From: Xanthomonas sp. AM6
GTDB lineage: Bacteria > Pseudomonadota > Gammaproteobacteria > Xanthomonadales > Xanthomonadaceae
Direction: 5' to 3'
Assembly: GCF_025665335.1 (NCBI RefSeq)
Contig: NZ_CP106869.1
Span: 3,622,501-3,686,500, forward strand
DNA: 64,000 nucleotides
The position numbers and the translations under genes are program-made. Below are positions 38,158-49,200 of the stretch, one piece after another. A model generated the notes under the pieces. It searched no databases. It had not been told where the DNA came from and saw only the letters and a list, made by a program, of their open reading frames with translations. Numbering within the stretch: the first letter of the stretch is position 1; each line of letters starts with the position of its first letter.

Positions 38158-40149
38158 TTACAGCTGCGCTTCCTGCACGCTGACCTTGTAGCGCTTGCGC
38201 ATCGCGTCGATATAGGCCTTCGCCGCGGCGGCGCCCTCGATCTGGCCCAGCTGCTGCTTGAGCGTGGCCTGCTGCTCGGCCGGCACCTTGCTCAGGTCGC
38301 CCGGGTTCACCTTGTTGACCACGAACAGCGCGTAGCGCTTGGCGCCGCCCGGCACACCGTTCGCCGACAGCTCGACCTTGCCCACCGACGGCTTGCCTTC
38401 GGCCGGCGGCGGCGCGCTGAAGATCGCGCGGTTGGCTTCCGGGCTCGGCATCGGCACGGTGCGCGGCAGCCCCGGCATCGGGTTGAGCTGCAGTTGCTCC
38501 GGGCCGGCCAGCGCCTGCAGCGTCTCGCCCTTGCGCAGCTTCTCCAGCAGCGCATCGGCCTTGGCTGCGGCGGCCTTGGCGGTGCGATCGGCGTGCACCG
38601 CGGCGACCACCTGCTCGCGGACCTTGGCCAGCGGCTGGGTCTGTTCCGGCAGGTGCTGGGTGACGCGGATCATCACGTTGTGGTTCGGGCCCAGGGTGAT
38701 CGGGTCGCTGACCGTGCCGTCCTGCACCAGCGTGTCGGAGAACGCCGCGCGCAGCACCGCCGGCTGCGCGGCGACGCCGCTGGCGTCGGCGCGCGAGAAC
38801 GGGCCCAGGGTCTGCACCGGCAGGCCGACGTCCTTGGCTGCCGGCGCCAGCGCGGTCGGGTTCTTGTAGACCAGGTCCACCAGCCGTCCGCTCAGTTCGC
38901 TGAAGGCCTTCTCGTTGTCGGCCTGCAGCTGCTCGCCGGCGAGCTGGTCGCGCACCTGCTCGAAGCTCTTGCCCTGGCCGCCCTTGATCTCGCGCAGCTG
39001 GATCACGTGGTAGCCGAACTCGCTCTTGACCGGGCCGACGATGTCGCCGGCCTTCATCGCGAACAACGCGTCCTCGAACGGCTTGACCATCACGCCCTTC
39101 TCGACCCAACCCAGGTCGCCGCCGGCATTCTTGGAACCGGGATCTTCGGAATTGGCGCGGGCCAGCGCGGCGAAGTCGGCGCCGGGCTGCTTGGCCTCGG
39201 CGGCCAGCTTGGCGGCCTTGGCCTCGGCCGCCTTCTGCGCGGCGGCGTCCTTGCCGGCGTTGATCAGGATGTGCGAGGCCAAGCGCTGGTCGGGTTCGAC
39301 GAAGCGCGCCTTCTCGTCCTCGTAGCGCTTGCGCAGCGTCGCCTCGTCGGCCGGCTTGGCCGGCGGCAGCTTGGACGCGTCCAGTTCGACGTATTCGATC
39401 GACACGCGCTCGGGCTGCTTGAAGTCGGCCTGGTGCGCGTCGTACCACTGCTGCACCTGCGCGTCGCTGACCGGCGTGGTGTCGGCCGGCTGCTCCGGCA
39501 GCAGCGCCAGCTCCACGTCGCGGGTCTCGCTCAGCATCTTCAGCAGGCGCTCGGTTTCCTGCTGGGTCGCGAAAGCCGATTCGCCCAGCGCCGTCGGGAT
39601 CAACGACTGCTGCAGGCCGTCGCGCACCAGCTGGTCGAACATGGCCGGCGTGCGCGGCGGCGTGCCCGAGGCCAGCGCCAGGCGGTAGCGTTCCGGATCG
39701 AACTTGCCGTCGTTCTGGAAGGCCGGGATGGTGCTGATGTAGTCGCGCACCGCGGCATCGCCGATGACCACGCCGGCCTGCTCGGAAGCCAGCTTCACCA
39801 CCTGCTCGTCGATCAGCTGGTCGAGCACCTTGCGCTTGTTGTCGGCGCTCTCGAACTCGCGCGGATCGAAGTTCTCGCCCTGCCGCTGCCGCTCCTGCTG
39901 CCGCTCTTCCTCGAAGCGCGCGCGGAACTGCTCCGTGCTCACCTCGTGATGCTTCCACAGCAACGAGACCGGCCACCACGACGGCGCCGACGACCACCAC
40001 GACGGCGGCGCCTGCACCTTGGCGACGTTGTTGGCACCGACGCCACCGAGGTAGCTGCTGTCGATGACGAACAGGAACGGAATCATCAACAGGCCGATGA
40101 TCGCGGTGGCGATCCAGCCCGAGGTCTTTTCGCGGAGTTTCTGCAGCAT
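38158..40149 (-). CDS. ppiD: Peptidyl-prolyl isomerase/periplasmic chaperone PpiD (SurA N-terminal domain)
   Basis: A 663-residue inner-membrane-anchored periplasmic folding factor. One N-terminal helix (about 10-30, SGWIATAIIGLLMIPFLFVI) is followed by a SurA_N-like chaperone region and a parvulin (PpiC) domain at about 270-370 with ASHILINAG, DFAALARANSEDPGSKNAGGDLGW and FGYHVIQL. The C-terminal half is an extended chaperone region. PpiD helps proteins leaving the Sec translocon to fold. It follows hup and three tRNA genes on the same strand, as in E. coli where hupB precedes ppiD. Confidence 0.93.
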   Translation of the reverse strand: MLQKLREKTSGWIATAIIGLLMIPFLFVIDSSYLGGVGANNVAKVQAPPSWWSSAPSWWPVSLLWKHHEVSTEQFRARFEEERQQERQRQGENFDPREFESADNKRKVLDQLIDEQVVKLASEQAGVVIGDAAVRDYISTIPAFQNDGKFDPERYRLALASGTPPRTPAMFDQLVRDGLQQSLIPTALGESAFATQQETERLLKMLSETRDVELALLPEQPADTTPVSDAQVQQWYDAHQADFKQPERVSIEYVELDASKLPPAKPADEATLRKRYEDEKARFVEPDQRLASHILINAGKDAAAQKAAEAKAAKLAAEAKQPGADFAALARANSEDPGSKNAGGDLGWVEKGVMVKPFEDALFAMKAGDIVGPVKSEFGYHVIQLREIKGGQGKSFEQVRDQLAGEQLQADNEKAFSELSGRLVDLVYKNPTALAPAAKDVGLPVQTLGPFSRADASGVAAQPAVLRAAFSDTLVQDGTVSDPITLGPNHNVMIRVTQHLPEQTQPLAKVREQVVAAVHADRTAKAAAAKADALLEKLRKGETLQALAGPEQLQLNPMPGLPRTVPMPSPEANRAIFSAPPPAEGKPSVGKVELSANGVPGGAKRYALFVVNKVNPGDLSKVPAEQQATLKQQLGQIEGAAAAKAYIDAMRKRYKVSVQEAQL

Positions 40150-40253
40150 TGGTTGGGAACCGAGGCCTGTTGGCGAGCCGCGCAGTTTAACCCGCTTCAC
40201 GCCCCGTCGCGGAATGGCTTGCCGCGCGGACGGCGCCGGCGCCTGGCGCAAAG

Positions 40254-40276
40254 AAACCCCCGATCGCTCGGGGGTT
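40254..40276 (-). terminator. Terminator after tRNA-Asp copy 1
   Basis: AAACCCCCGA/TCGGGGGTTT stem with a 3-nt core, 14 nt beyond the tRNA 3' end. A weaker related hairpin follows the second tRNA-Asp copy at about 40450-40474. Confidence 0.75.
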
Positions 40277-40289
40277 TCGCGTACAAAAC

Positions 40290-40366
40290 TGGCGGAGTGG
40301 ACGGGACTCGAACCCGCGACCTCCGGCGTGACAGGCCAGCATTCTAACCGACTGAACTACCACTCC
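40290..40366 (-). tRNA. tRNA-Asp (GTC), copy 1
   Basis: Standard cloverleaf on the minus strand with acceptor GGAGTGG, D-arm TAGTTCAGTCGGTTAGAA, anticodon GTC in CCTGTCACG and encoded CCA. The tRNA sequence is identical to the copy at 40484-40560. Confidence 0.97.
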
Positions 40367-40483
40367 GCTTTTTGAACGGAGGCAGGCGCCAAGGCCCGCG
40401 ATCTCTTCGTATCTGCGCAGCGCGAGGCGCGGCGGATGCTTCGAGAAACGAAACCCCCGATTTCTCAGGGGCTTCGGTACAAC

Positions 40484-40560
40484 TGGCGGAGTGGACGGGA
40501 CTCGAACCCGCGACCTCCGGCGTGACAGGCCAGCATTCTAACCGACTGAACTACCACTCC
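40484..40560 (-). tRNA. tRNA-Asp (GTC), copy 2
   Basis: Same sequence as copy 1, 194 bp away. The flanks are similar too (GGTACAACTGG against CGTACAAAACTGG, and a related hairpin), so the pair arose by tandem duplication of a gene-plus-terminator unit. Confidence 0.97.
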
Positions 40561-40587
40561 GCTTTTGAAACTTGTCGCTCGGTGCTC

Positions 40588-40662
40588 TGGTGGGTGCTGA
40601 GGGTTTCGAACCCCCGACCCTCTCCGTGTAAAGGAGACGCTCTACCGCTGAGCTAAGCACCC
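40588..40662 (-). tRNA. tRNA-Val (TAC)
   Basis: Cloverleaf on the minus strand with acceptor GGGTGCT, anticodon stem TCTCC/GGAGA and loop TTTACAC (anticodon TAC), with CCA encoded. Its 5' end is only 11 nt after the hup stop codon, so it has no room for its own promoter between the two genes. Confidence 0.97.
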
Positions 40663-40673
40663 TAGCGAGTCGA

Positions 40674-40946
40674 TTAGTTTACGGCATCCTTCAGCGCTTT
40701 GCCAGCCTTGAAGGTCGGATTCTTCGACGCGGCGATCTTGATCGAGTCGCCGGTCTTCGGGTTGCGGCCGGTGCGCTCGGCACGGTCGCGCACCTGGAAG
40801 GTGCCGAAGCCCACGAGGGTCACGCTGTCGCCCTTCTTGAGCGCCTTGGTGACTTCGGACACGAAGGCGTCGACGGCGCGACCGGCTTCGGCCTTGGAGA
40901 TATCCGCAGCGGCGGCGATAGCGTCGTTCAGTTCGGCTTTATTCAT
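40674..40946 (-). CDS. hup: DNA-binding protein HU
   Basis: A 90-residue nucleoid protein, clearly [40 protein letters not shown] and the DNA-binding arm [14 protein letters not shown]. It bends DNA and compacts the chromosome. A very good promoter lies about 140 bp upstream (41086-41114). It follows lon, the usual lon-hupB-ppiD order, and is followed directly by tRNA-Val. Confidence 0.97.
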   Translation of the reverse strand: MNKAELNDAIAAAADISKAEAGRAVDAFVSEVTKALKKGDSVTLVGFGTFQVRDRAERTGRNPKTGDSIKIAASKNPTFKAGKALKDAVN

Positions 40947-41085
40947 TTCTTGATGACTCCATGTGCGGCAGAAAACCGCGGAATTGAGGATCGGATGGCG
41001 GCATGGCCTGCCTCGTCCGGGACGAGGCCCCCGATTGATGTTTCACTACCAAGCACGCCCGTTCGCGGTGCTCGCAAGTCGTGCA

Positions 41086-41114
41086 TTTATACCAGCGGCC
41101 TCCCACCCGCGCAA
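41086..41114 (-). promoter_or_regulatory. Sigma-70 promoter of hup
   Basis: TTGCGC and TATAAA with 17 bp spacing on the minus strand. It implies a hup leader of about 130 nt. Confidence 0.8.
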
Positions 41115-41174
41115 GCCGAAAAGCCAGCAACGGCGCGGGTTTCGGCCGCTCGGGCGGGTGCGGTTCAGCGCCTT

Positions 41175-43649
<2,475 letters not shown>

Positions 43650-43699
43650 GAGGGTTCCGATGTGGGAGACGGGAATGCGGAAAAGGCGGGCATAAAAAT

Positions 43700-43728
43700 G
43701 CCGATGGCCCCGTTATGGGGCCATCGGC
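43700..43728 (-). terminator. Rho-independent terminator of clpX
   Basis: 12-bp perfect stem GCCGATGGCCCC/GGGGCCATCGGC with loop GTTAT, followed on the minus strand by CATTTTTATG. It is the strongest terminator between clpX and lon, 98 bp past the clpX stop. Confidence 0.88.
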
Positions 43729-43741
43729 TGGATGATGCAAG
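43713..43741 (-). promoter_or_regulatory. Candidate sigma-32 (RpoH) promoter of lon
   Basis: Minus strand CTTGCA, 15 bp, then CCCCATAA, close to the heat-shock consensus CTTGAA-N13-15-CCCCATNT. The -10 element lies within the loop and right arm of the clpX terminator hairpin. About 65 nt separate it from the lon ATG. Confidence 0.65.
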
Positions 43742-43825
43742 GGCAGCGGAAAAGCCCCTTTTCTTTCAACCGCTTAGCCGGTCGCGAAGGCCGCGGCAGG
43801 ACAGCGCCGCGGCCTCACCCGGGCC

Positions 43826-45112
43826 TCACTCGGCGGAGGCCACCTTCGGCGCCGGCGGCGGGGTCTGGTAGATCAGGTACGGCTCGGACTTGTGCTCGAT
43901 CACCGACTCGTCTACGACCACCTTGCTGACGTTCTCCTGCGACGGCAGCTCGTACATCGTGTCCAGCAGCACCGACTCGACGATGGTGCGCAGGCCGCGC
44001 GCGCCGGTCTTGCGCTTGAGCGCCTTCTTGGCGATGGCCAGCAGCGCGTCGGGCCGGAATTCCAGCTCCACGCCTTCCATCTCGAACAGCTTCTTGAACT
44101 GCTTGGTGATCGCGTTCTTCGGCTCGGTGAGGATCTTGATCAGCGCCGGCTCGTCCAGTTCCTCGAGCGTGGCGACCACCGGCAGGCGGCCGACGAACTC
44201 GGGGATCAGGCCGAACTTGATCAGGTCTTCCGGCTCCACTTCCGCCAGGATCTTGCCGACTTCGCGCTTGCGCTCGGAGCTCTTCACCTTGGCGCCGAAG
44301 CCGATGCCGCCGACGTCGTTGGAGCGCTGCTGGATCACCTTGTCCAGCCCGGCGAAGGCGCCGCCGCAGATGAACAGGATGTTCTTGGTGTCCACCTGCA
44401 GGAATTCCTGCTGCGGATGCTTGCGCCCGCCCTGCGGCGGCACCGAGGCCACCGTGCCTTCGATCAGCTTCAGCAGCGCCTGCTGTACGCCTTCGCCGGA
44501 CACGTCGCGGGTGATCGACGGGTTTTCGCTCTTGCGCGAGATCTTGTCGATCTCGTCGATGTAGACGATGCCCTGCTGCGCCTTGTCGACGTCGTAGTCG
44601 CACTTCTGCAGCAGCTTCTGGATGATGTTCTCCACGTCCTCGCCGACGTAGCCCGCCTCGGTCAGCGTGGTCGCATCGGCGATCGTGAACGGTACGTTGA
44701 GCAGCCGCGCCAGCGTCTCGGCCAGCAGCGTCTTGCCCGAACCGGTCGGGCCGACCAGCAGGATGTTGGACTTGGCCAGTTCGACTTCGTCGTTCTTCTG
44801 GCGGCTCTCGATGCGCTTGTAGTGGTTGTACACGGCCACGGCGAGCGTGCGCTTGGCGCGCAGCTGCCCGATCACGTACTGGTCCAGCACCTCGAGGATT
44901 TCCTTGGGCTTGGGCAGGCTGCTGCGTGCGGACTGCGCCTTCTCCTCCAGCTCCTCGCGAATGATGTCGTTGCACAGCTCGACGCATTCGTCGCAGATGA
45001 ACACGCTCGGCCCGGCGATCAGCTTACGGACCTCGTGTTGACTCTTGCCGCAGAACGAGCAGTACAGAATCTTGTTGCTGTCGCCGGAACGGCCTTGCCG
45101 GTCTTCGCTCAT
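43826..45112 (-). CDS. clpX: ATP-dependent Clp protease ATP-binding subunit ClpX
   Basis: A 428-residue AAA+ unfoldase that feeds substrates to ClpP. The N-terminal zinc-binding domain has four cysteines (CSFC...CDEC), Walker A is [13 protein letters not shown], the pore loop is GYVGED, Walker [10 protein letters not shown] and the ClpP-docking loop contains GIGFGA. Sequence is complete from the [12 protein letters not shown] start to VASAE. It lies 128 bp after clpP, in which a GC-rich hairpin (45171-45206) may act as a partial terminator. Confidence 0.98.
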   Translation of the reverse strand: MSEDRQGRSGDSNKILYCSFCGKSQHEVRKLIAGPSVFICDECVELCNDIIREELEEKAQSARSSLPKPKEILEVLDQYVIGQLRAKRTLAVAVYNHYKRIESRQKNDEVELAKSNILLVGPTGSGKTLLAETLARLLNVPFTIADATTLTEAGYVGEDVENIIQKLLQKCDYDVDKAQQGIVYIDEIDKISRKSENPSITRDVSGEGVQQALLKLIEGTVASVPPQGGRKHPQQEFLQVDTKNILFICGGAFAGLDKVIQQRSNDVGGIGFGAKVKSSERKREVGKILAEVEPEDLIKFGLIPEFVGRLPVVATLEELDEPALIKILTEPKNAITKQFKKLFEMEGVELEFRPDALLAIAKKALKRKTGARGLRTIVESVLLDTMYELPSQENVSKVVVDESVIEHKSEPYLIYQTPPPAPKVASAE

Positions 45113-45240
45113 TGCTTCGCTTACCCAGTTACCCCACCCGATGAACGGGGGTTCGATTTCGAGAATAGCACAGGGCCGGGAGGACGCTAGCCCGACCCCG
45201 GCCCTGCGGAATACGCTGCGTTTTGCAGTACATGCAAGCC

Positions 45241-45867
45241 TTATGCCGGCTGGATCGACTCTTCCGGACGACGCTCCAGCACCTGGTCGACCAGGCCGTA
45301 GGCCTGCGCGTCGACGGCGCTCTTGAAGTTGTCGCGCTCGGTATCGCGGGCGATGGTTTCCAGCGACTGGCCGGTGTGCTTGGCCAGGATCTCGTTCAGC
45401 CGCGCGCGCAGGGTCAGGATCTCGCGCGCGTGGATGTCGATGTCGGTGGCCTGGCCCTGGAAGCCGCCCAGCGGCTGGTGGATCATCACCCGCGAATTCG
45501 GCAGCGCATAGCGCTTGCCGGCCGCGCCCGAGGCCAGCAGCAGCGCGCCCATCGAGGCGGCCTGGCCGACGCAGATGGTGCTCACGTCCGGCTTGATGTA
45601 CTGCATGGTGTCGTAGATCGCCATGCCGGCGGTGACCACGCCGCCCGGCGAGTTGATGTAGATGCTGATGTCCTTTTCCGGATTGTCCGCTTCCAGGAAC
45701 AGCATCTGCGCCACGATCACGTTGGCCATGTGGTCGTCGATCGGGCCGACCAGGAAGATCAGCCGCTCCTTCAGCAGGCGCGAATAGATGTCGTAGGCAC
45801 GCTCGCCGCGACTGGTCTGCTCGACCACCATCGGAACCAGATTCAAGGCCTTGGTCACATTGTCCAC
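45241..45867 (-). CDS. clpP: ATP-dependent Clp protease proteolytic subunit
   Basis: A 208-residue serine protease forming the tetradecameric ClpP chamber. The triad is visible as Ser in [11 protein letters not shown], His in VMIHQPLGG and Asp in ARDTERDNF. The start is a GTG ([17 protein letters not shown]) preceded by AGGAG eight bases upstream; earlier frames are non-coding. A 8-bp hairpin CCCTGCAC/GTGCAGGG (45893-45914) lies just upstream in the leader. It follows tig and precedes clpX, the standard order. Confidence 0.97.
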   Translation of the reverse strand: MDNVTKALNLVPMVVEQTSRGERAYDIYSRLLKERLIFLVGPIDDHMANVIVAQMLFLEADNPEKDISIYINSPGGVVTAGMAIYDTMQYIKPDVSTICVGQAASMGALLLASGAAGKRYALPNSRVMIHQPLGGFQGQATDIDIHAREILTLRARLNEILAKHTGQSLETIARDTERDNFKSAVDAQAYGLVDQVLERRPEESIQPA

Positions 45868-46004
45868 GCGGGAACTCCTGCTTTTGTGTAATCCCTGCAC
45901 GGGGATGTGCAGGGTTTCGCATCGTGTCGCGCCCCCACGGCTGCGGGGGCTTGGATTGCGTCTCCAACCCACATGCAACATGCGGGCCGCCGCGAAGCGG
46001 CGCC

Positions 46005-47300
46005 TTACTGGCGGATCGCTTCCTGGAACGTCATCGCCTGCTCGGTGTGCTGGGCGCGCTCGGCGATCCAGTCGATCACCTGCTCTTCCATCACACGGCT
46101 CTGCAGTCCCCCCATCAATTGGGGGTCGTTGCGGTACATCTCAATGACCTGTTCCGGCTCTTCGTAGGTCGAGGCGATCAGGCGCAGCGTCTCGGAGACC
46201 CGCTTCGGGTCCAGGCGCAGTTCGTTGCGGCGGGCGACCTCGCCGACCAGCAGGCCGACCAGCACGCGCTTGCGCGCGGCATCGACGAAGCCCTGGTGGG
46301 CGTCGTCCGGCACCTGGCCCGGGTCGCGGCCGGAGCGGCGCAGCTGCTCCACCTGCTGCGCCAGCATCGAGCGCGCCTCGTTCTCGACCAGCCGCGGCGG
46401 CATTTCCACCGAGGCGTAGGCGGCGATCAGCTGCTCGCCGACCTCGCGCCGCAGCCGGTTCATCAGGGCGCCCTTGAGCTCGCGCTCCAGGTTGATGCGG
46501 ATATCCTTGCGGAACTGCTCGGCGTCGCCGCTCTTCACGCCGAAGCTCTTGATGAACTCCTTGTCCACCTCCGGCAGCACCGGCGCGGCGACGTCGGCCG
46601 CCTTCACGTGCACCTGGACCTGCTTGCCGGCGAACTGCGGCACGCGCCAGTCGGCGGGGAAATCGACGGTCAGGGTCTTTTCCTCGTCCTTGGACAGGCC
46701 GACCAGGCCCTGCTCGATCGCCGGGAACATGACGCCCGAGCCGATCACGCTGCTGCCCTTCTCCACGCCCTCGGCGGGCAGGCGCTCGTCGCCGGCCTGC
46801 GACCAGGTCTCCAGGGTCACCAGGTCGCCGTCCTGCGCCGGACGCCCGGCGGGCTGCCAGGTGCGGCGCTGCAGGCGCAGGTTCTCGATCATCTGCTCGA
46901 TGTCCGCGTCGGTGACCTCGGCGGTGTGGCGCACCACCTGCAGCTTGGCCACGTCGATGTCGCCGAAGTCCGGCACCACTTCGAAGGTGGCCACGAACTG
47001 CAGTTCGTTGTCGCCGGCGCGGTCGATGCGCGGATTGCCGGCCAGGCGCAGTTCGTGCTCGCGCACCGCCGAGTCGAAGGTCTCGCGCAGCAGGCCGTCC
47101 AGCGCCTCGGCGCGGATCTGCGGCCCGAAGCGCTGCTCGATCACCTTCGGCGGGATCTTGCCGGGACGGAAGCCCTTGATCCGCGCGGTCCGCGCGACTT
47201 CGCGCAGGCGGCCGCCGATATGGGTTTCCAGGCGCTCCTCCGGCAGGGTGAAGGTCAGACGCCGTTCCAGGGTACCGGTGGTTTCGATCGAAGCTTGCAT
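46005..47300 (-). CDS. tig: Trigger factor
   Basis: A 431-residue ribosome-associated chaperone. The ribosome-binding loop is [17 protein letters not shown], the middle FKBP-type isomerase domain (about 150-245) contains [17 protein letters not shown] and [18 protein letters not shown], and the C-terminal helical domain forms the cavity. It ends TFQEAIRQ. It lies upstream of clpP with about 137 bp between, including a hairpin (GCCCCC...GGGGGC at 45931-45950) that may end part of the tig transcript. Confidence 0.97.
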   Translation of the reverse strand: MQASIETTGTLERRLTFTLPEERLETHIGGRLREVARTARIKGFRPGKIPPKVIEQRFGPQIRAEALDGLLRETFDSAVREHELRLAGNPRIDRAGDNELQFVATFEVVPDFGDIDVAKLQVVRHTAEVTDADIEQMIENLRLQRRTWQPAGRPAQDGDLVTLETWSQAGDERLPAEGVEKGSSVIGSGVMFPAIEQGLVGLSKDEEKTLTVDFPADWRVPQFAGKQVQVHVKAADVAAPVLPEVDKEFIKSFGVKSGDAEQFRKDIRINLERELKGALMNRLRREVGEQLIAAYASVEMPPRLVENEARSMLAQQVEQLRRSGRDPGQVPDDAHQGFVDAARKRVLVGLLVGEVARRNELRLDPKRVSETLRLIASTYEEPEQVIEMYRNDPQLMGGLQSRVMEEQVIDWIAERAQHTEQAMTFQEAIRQ

Positions 47301-47504
47301 GTGGACTCCTGCCACCGGGAGCCCGCGGCTTCCGGCACGATGTAGAGAAATACGGGTTGACGCGGGCACGGGACGGCCGCCGCAGCCGGATAGTTTCGCC
47401 TATTCCCGCGATGCCTGCCAGCACAGGCCGGAACGGTCGCGGCCAGACCCTGCGTGGCCACCCGCAATGCGCAGGACGGATGGACCGCGCCCGATGCGCC
47501 GGGA

Positions 47505-47589
47505 TGGTGCGAAAGAGGGGACTCGAACCCCTACGCCTTGCGGCACTGGTACCTAAAACCAGGGCGTCTACCAATTCCGCCACTTTCGC
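47505..47589 (-). tRNA. tRNA-Leu (TAG)
   Basis: Class II tRNA on the minus strand: acceptor GCGAAAG, anticodon stem CTGGT/ACCAG with loop TTTAGGT (anticodon TAG), long variable arm, T-arm GGGGTTCGAGTCCCC and encoded CCA. Confidence 0.96.
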
Positions 47590-47641
47590 GCTGCGGCGCC
47601 GGAACGCTCGCCTGGGCATTGTTGCAGGCCTGCCGGCAAAG

Positions 47642-47673
47642 AAAAAGGCACCTGCCGGAGCAGATGCCTTTTT
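47642..47673 (-). terminator. Terminator after tRNA-Lys
   Basis: AAAAAGGCA...TGCCTTTTT stem with an internal bulge (CCTG/CAGA region), 4 nt after the tRNA-Lys 3' end on the minus strand. It separates tRNA-Lys from tRNA-Leu. Confidence 0.78.
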
Positions 47674-47677
47674 GTTT

Positions 47678-47753
47678 TGGTGGGCCGTCAAGGATTCGAA
47701 CCTTGGACCTATTGATTAAGAGTCAACTGCTCTACCAACTGAGCTAACGGCCC
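47678..47753 (-). tRNA. tRNA-Lys (CTT)
   Basis: Cloverleaf with acceptor GGGCCGT, anticodon stem GTTGA/TCAAT and loop CTCTTAA (anticodon CTT), T-arm with GGTTCGAATCC and encoded CCA. Confidence 0.97.
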
Positions 47754-47769
47754 TGAAACTGAGTCGCGC

Positions 47770-47798
47770 ATTTTATGCGCTTTTTTGCTTCGTTGCAA
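47770..47798 (-). promoter_or_regulatory. Sigma-70 promoter of tRNA-Lys
   Basis: TTGCAA and TAAAAT with 17 bp spacing on the minus strand, 17 bp upstream of the tRNA-Lys 5' end. Confidence 0.8.
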
Positions 47799-47829
47799 CA
47801 CCCCGCGAAGCAGCGGGTCACGCGATCAA

Positions 47830-47907
47830 TGGGGTGGCTGAGGGGACTCGAACCCCCGACATCTGGAATCACAATCCAGTACTCTAACCAGCTGAGCTAC
47901 AGCCACC
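47830..47907 (-). tRNA. tRNA-His (GTG)
   Basis: Cloverleaf with the encoded extra G at position -1 opposite discriminator C, acceptor GTGGCTG, anticodon GTG in GATTGTGATTC and CCA at the end. Confidence 0.96.
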
Positions 47908-47943
47908 ATTGAAACTCTTGCATCTCCCGCCCGGCGCCGGTGT

Positions 47944-48020
47944 TGGCGCGCCCGACAGGAATCGAACCTGTAACCCCCGACTTAGAAGGTCGGTGCTCTA
48001 TCCGGTTGAGCTACGGGCGC
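47944..48020 (-). tRNA. tRNA-Arg (TCT)
   Basis: Cloverleaf with acceptor GCGCCCG, anticodon stem CCGAC/GTCGG and loop CTTCTAA (anticodon TCT), reading the rare AGA codon. CCA is encoded. Confidence 0.96.
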
Positions 48021-48064
48021 CCGGGCCGGATTGTCGCATTCCTCTCCGCCGTTGGACATCGGAT

Positions 48065-48141
48065 TGGTCGGGGTAGAGGGATTCGAACCCCCGACATCCT
48101 GCTCCCAAAGCAGGCGCGCTACCAGACTGCGCTATACCCCG
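48065..48141 (-). tRNA. tRNA-Pro (TGG)
   Basis: Cloverleaf with acceptor CGGGGTA, anticodon stem CCTGC/GCAGG and loop TTTGGGA (anticodon TGG), with CCA encoded. It is the promoter-proximal gene of the Pro-Arg-His series. Confidence 0.96.
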
Positions 48142-48180
48142 GCGGAACATCCCTCGCGGCCGAGGCCGGAAAGGTCGGCT

Positions 48181-48209
48181 ATTGTGGGAAGCTCGCGGCC
48201 CGGTGTCAA
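48181..48209 (-). promoter_or_regulatory. Sigma-70 promoter of the tRNA-Pro/Arg/His cluster
   Basis: Consensus TTGACA and CACAAT with 17 bp spacing on the minus strand, about 35 bp upstream of the mature tRNA-Pro 5' end. The short gaps to tRNA-Arg and tRNA-His suggest one processed transcript. Confidence 0.82.
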
Positions 48210-48297
48210 CGGCACATTCGCGCCACCGCCGCCTGCGCTATGCTCGTGGCTTGCGGCCGGCACGGGCCAATCGTCTTTATTACAGGGAGAAACAGCA

Positions 48298-49074
48298 ATG
48301 ATCCGCAGCGGCAACCCCGCCTTGAAGGAATCCACCTTCCTCGACCTCGGCAGCGGCGCGGTCGTCTCGCGCGACGGCGAGGCGATGACGCTGAACGGCA
48401 CCATCCACAAGACCGGCGCGCTGTTGCTGCTGACCGTGCTCACCGCCGTGTTCGCCTGGAGCCAGTCGATCACGGTCGACGCCGCCGGCAACGAAGCGGT
48501 CGCGCCGGGCATCATCGGCTACGTGCTGGGCGGTGCCATCGGCGGCTTCGTCCTGGCCATGATCACCACCTTCAAGAAGACCTGGGCGCCGATCACCGCG
48601 CCGCTGTATGCGCTGGTGGAAGGCTTCTTCCTGGGTTCGATCTCGGCGCTGTACGAACACCGCTTCAACGGCATCGTGCTGCAGGCGGTGCTGCTGACCT
48701 TCGGCACCCTGTTCGCGCTGCTGTTCGCCTACCGCAGCGGAATGATCAAGGCCACCGAGAACTTCAAGCTCGGCGTGGTCGCGGCCACCGGCGGCATCGC
48801 GCTGGTATACCTGGCGACCATCGTACTGGGGTTCTTCAACATCCAGATCCCCTTCATCCACGCCTCCGGCACGGTCGGGATCCTGTTCAGCCTGTTCGTG
48901 GTGGTGGTGGCGGCGCTGAACCTGGTGCTGGACTTCGACTTCATCGAGAGCGGCGTGGAACAGGGCGCGCCCAAGTACATGGAGTGGTACGGCGCGTTCG
49001 GACTGATGGTCACGCTGGTGTGGCTGTACATCGAGTTCCTGCGGCTGCTGTCGAAGTTGCAGTCGCGCAATTGA
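48298..49074 (+). CDS. Bax inhibitor-1/YccA family membrane protein
   Basis: A 258-residue protein with seven hydrophobic segments, the first at about residues 40-56 ([16 protein letters not shown]). Family blocks include GALYEHRF-like [23 protein letters not shown] and [35 protein letters not shown]. Bacterial BI-1 proteins are pH-sensitive calcium-leak or FtsH-modulating membrane proteins; the exact role here is unknown. The ATG is preceded by AGGGAG. It stands alone, convergent with the isocitrate dehydrogenase gene. Confidence 0.9.
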   Translation: MIRSGNPALKESTFLDLGSGAVVSRDGEAMTLNGTIHKTGALLLLTVLTAVFAWSQSITVDAAGNEAVAPGIIGYVLGGAIGGFVLAMITTFKKTWAPITAPLYALVEGFFLGSISALYEHRFNGIVLQAVLLTFGTLFALLFAYRSGMIKATENFKLGVVAATGGIALVYLATIVLGFFNIQIPFIHASGTVGILFSLFVVVVAALNLVLDFDFIESGVEQGAPKYMEWYGAFGLMVTLVWLYIEFLRLLSKLQSRN

Positions 49075-49080
49075 TGGAAG

Positions 49081-49111
49081 GCCGGGATTGGCGATTCGGG
49101 AGTGGGATTCG
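49081..49111 (+). repeat. GCCGGGATT heptad repeat, copy C (after the BI-1/YccA gene)
   Basis: GCCGGGATTGGCGATTCGGG followed by AGTGGGATTC, a degenerate array of the same family, starting 6 nt after the stop codon. Confidence 0.72.
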
Positions 49112-49149
49112 TTGAAGCCCGTTCCCTGGGCCGCCAGCTTCAGCACAAG

Positions 49150-49177
49150 AAAAAGGGCGCCGCGAGGCGCCCTTTTT
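49150..49177. terminator. Bidirectional rho-independent terminator
   Basis: AAAAAGGGCGCC/GGCGCCCTTTTT stem with loop GCGA between the convergent BI-1/YccA and isocitrate dehydrogenase genes. Confidence 0.9.
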
Positions 49178-49200
49178 CGTTGCTGCGGTCGTCGCTGCGC

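Noticed and set aside
47505..48141. tRNA array as an integrated-element attachment site
   Set aside because: No integrase gene or partial tRNA direct repeats appear on either side.
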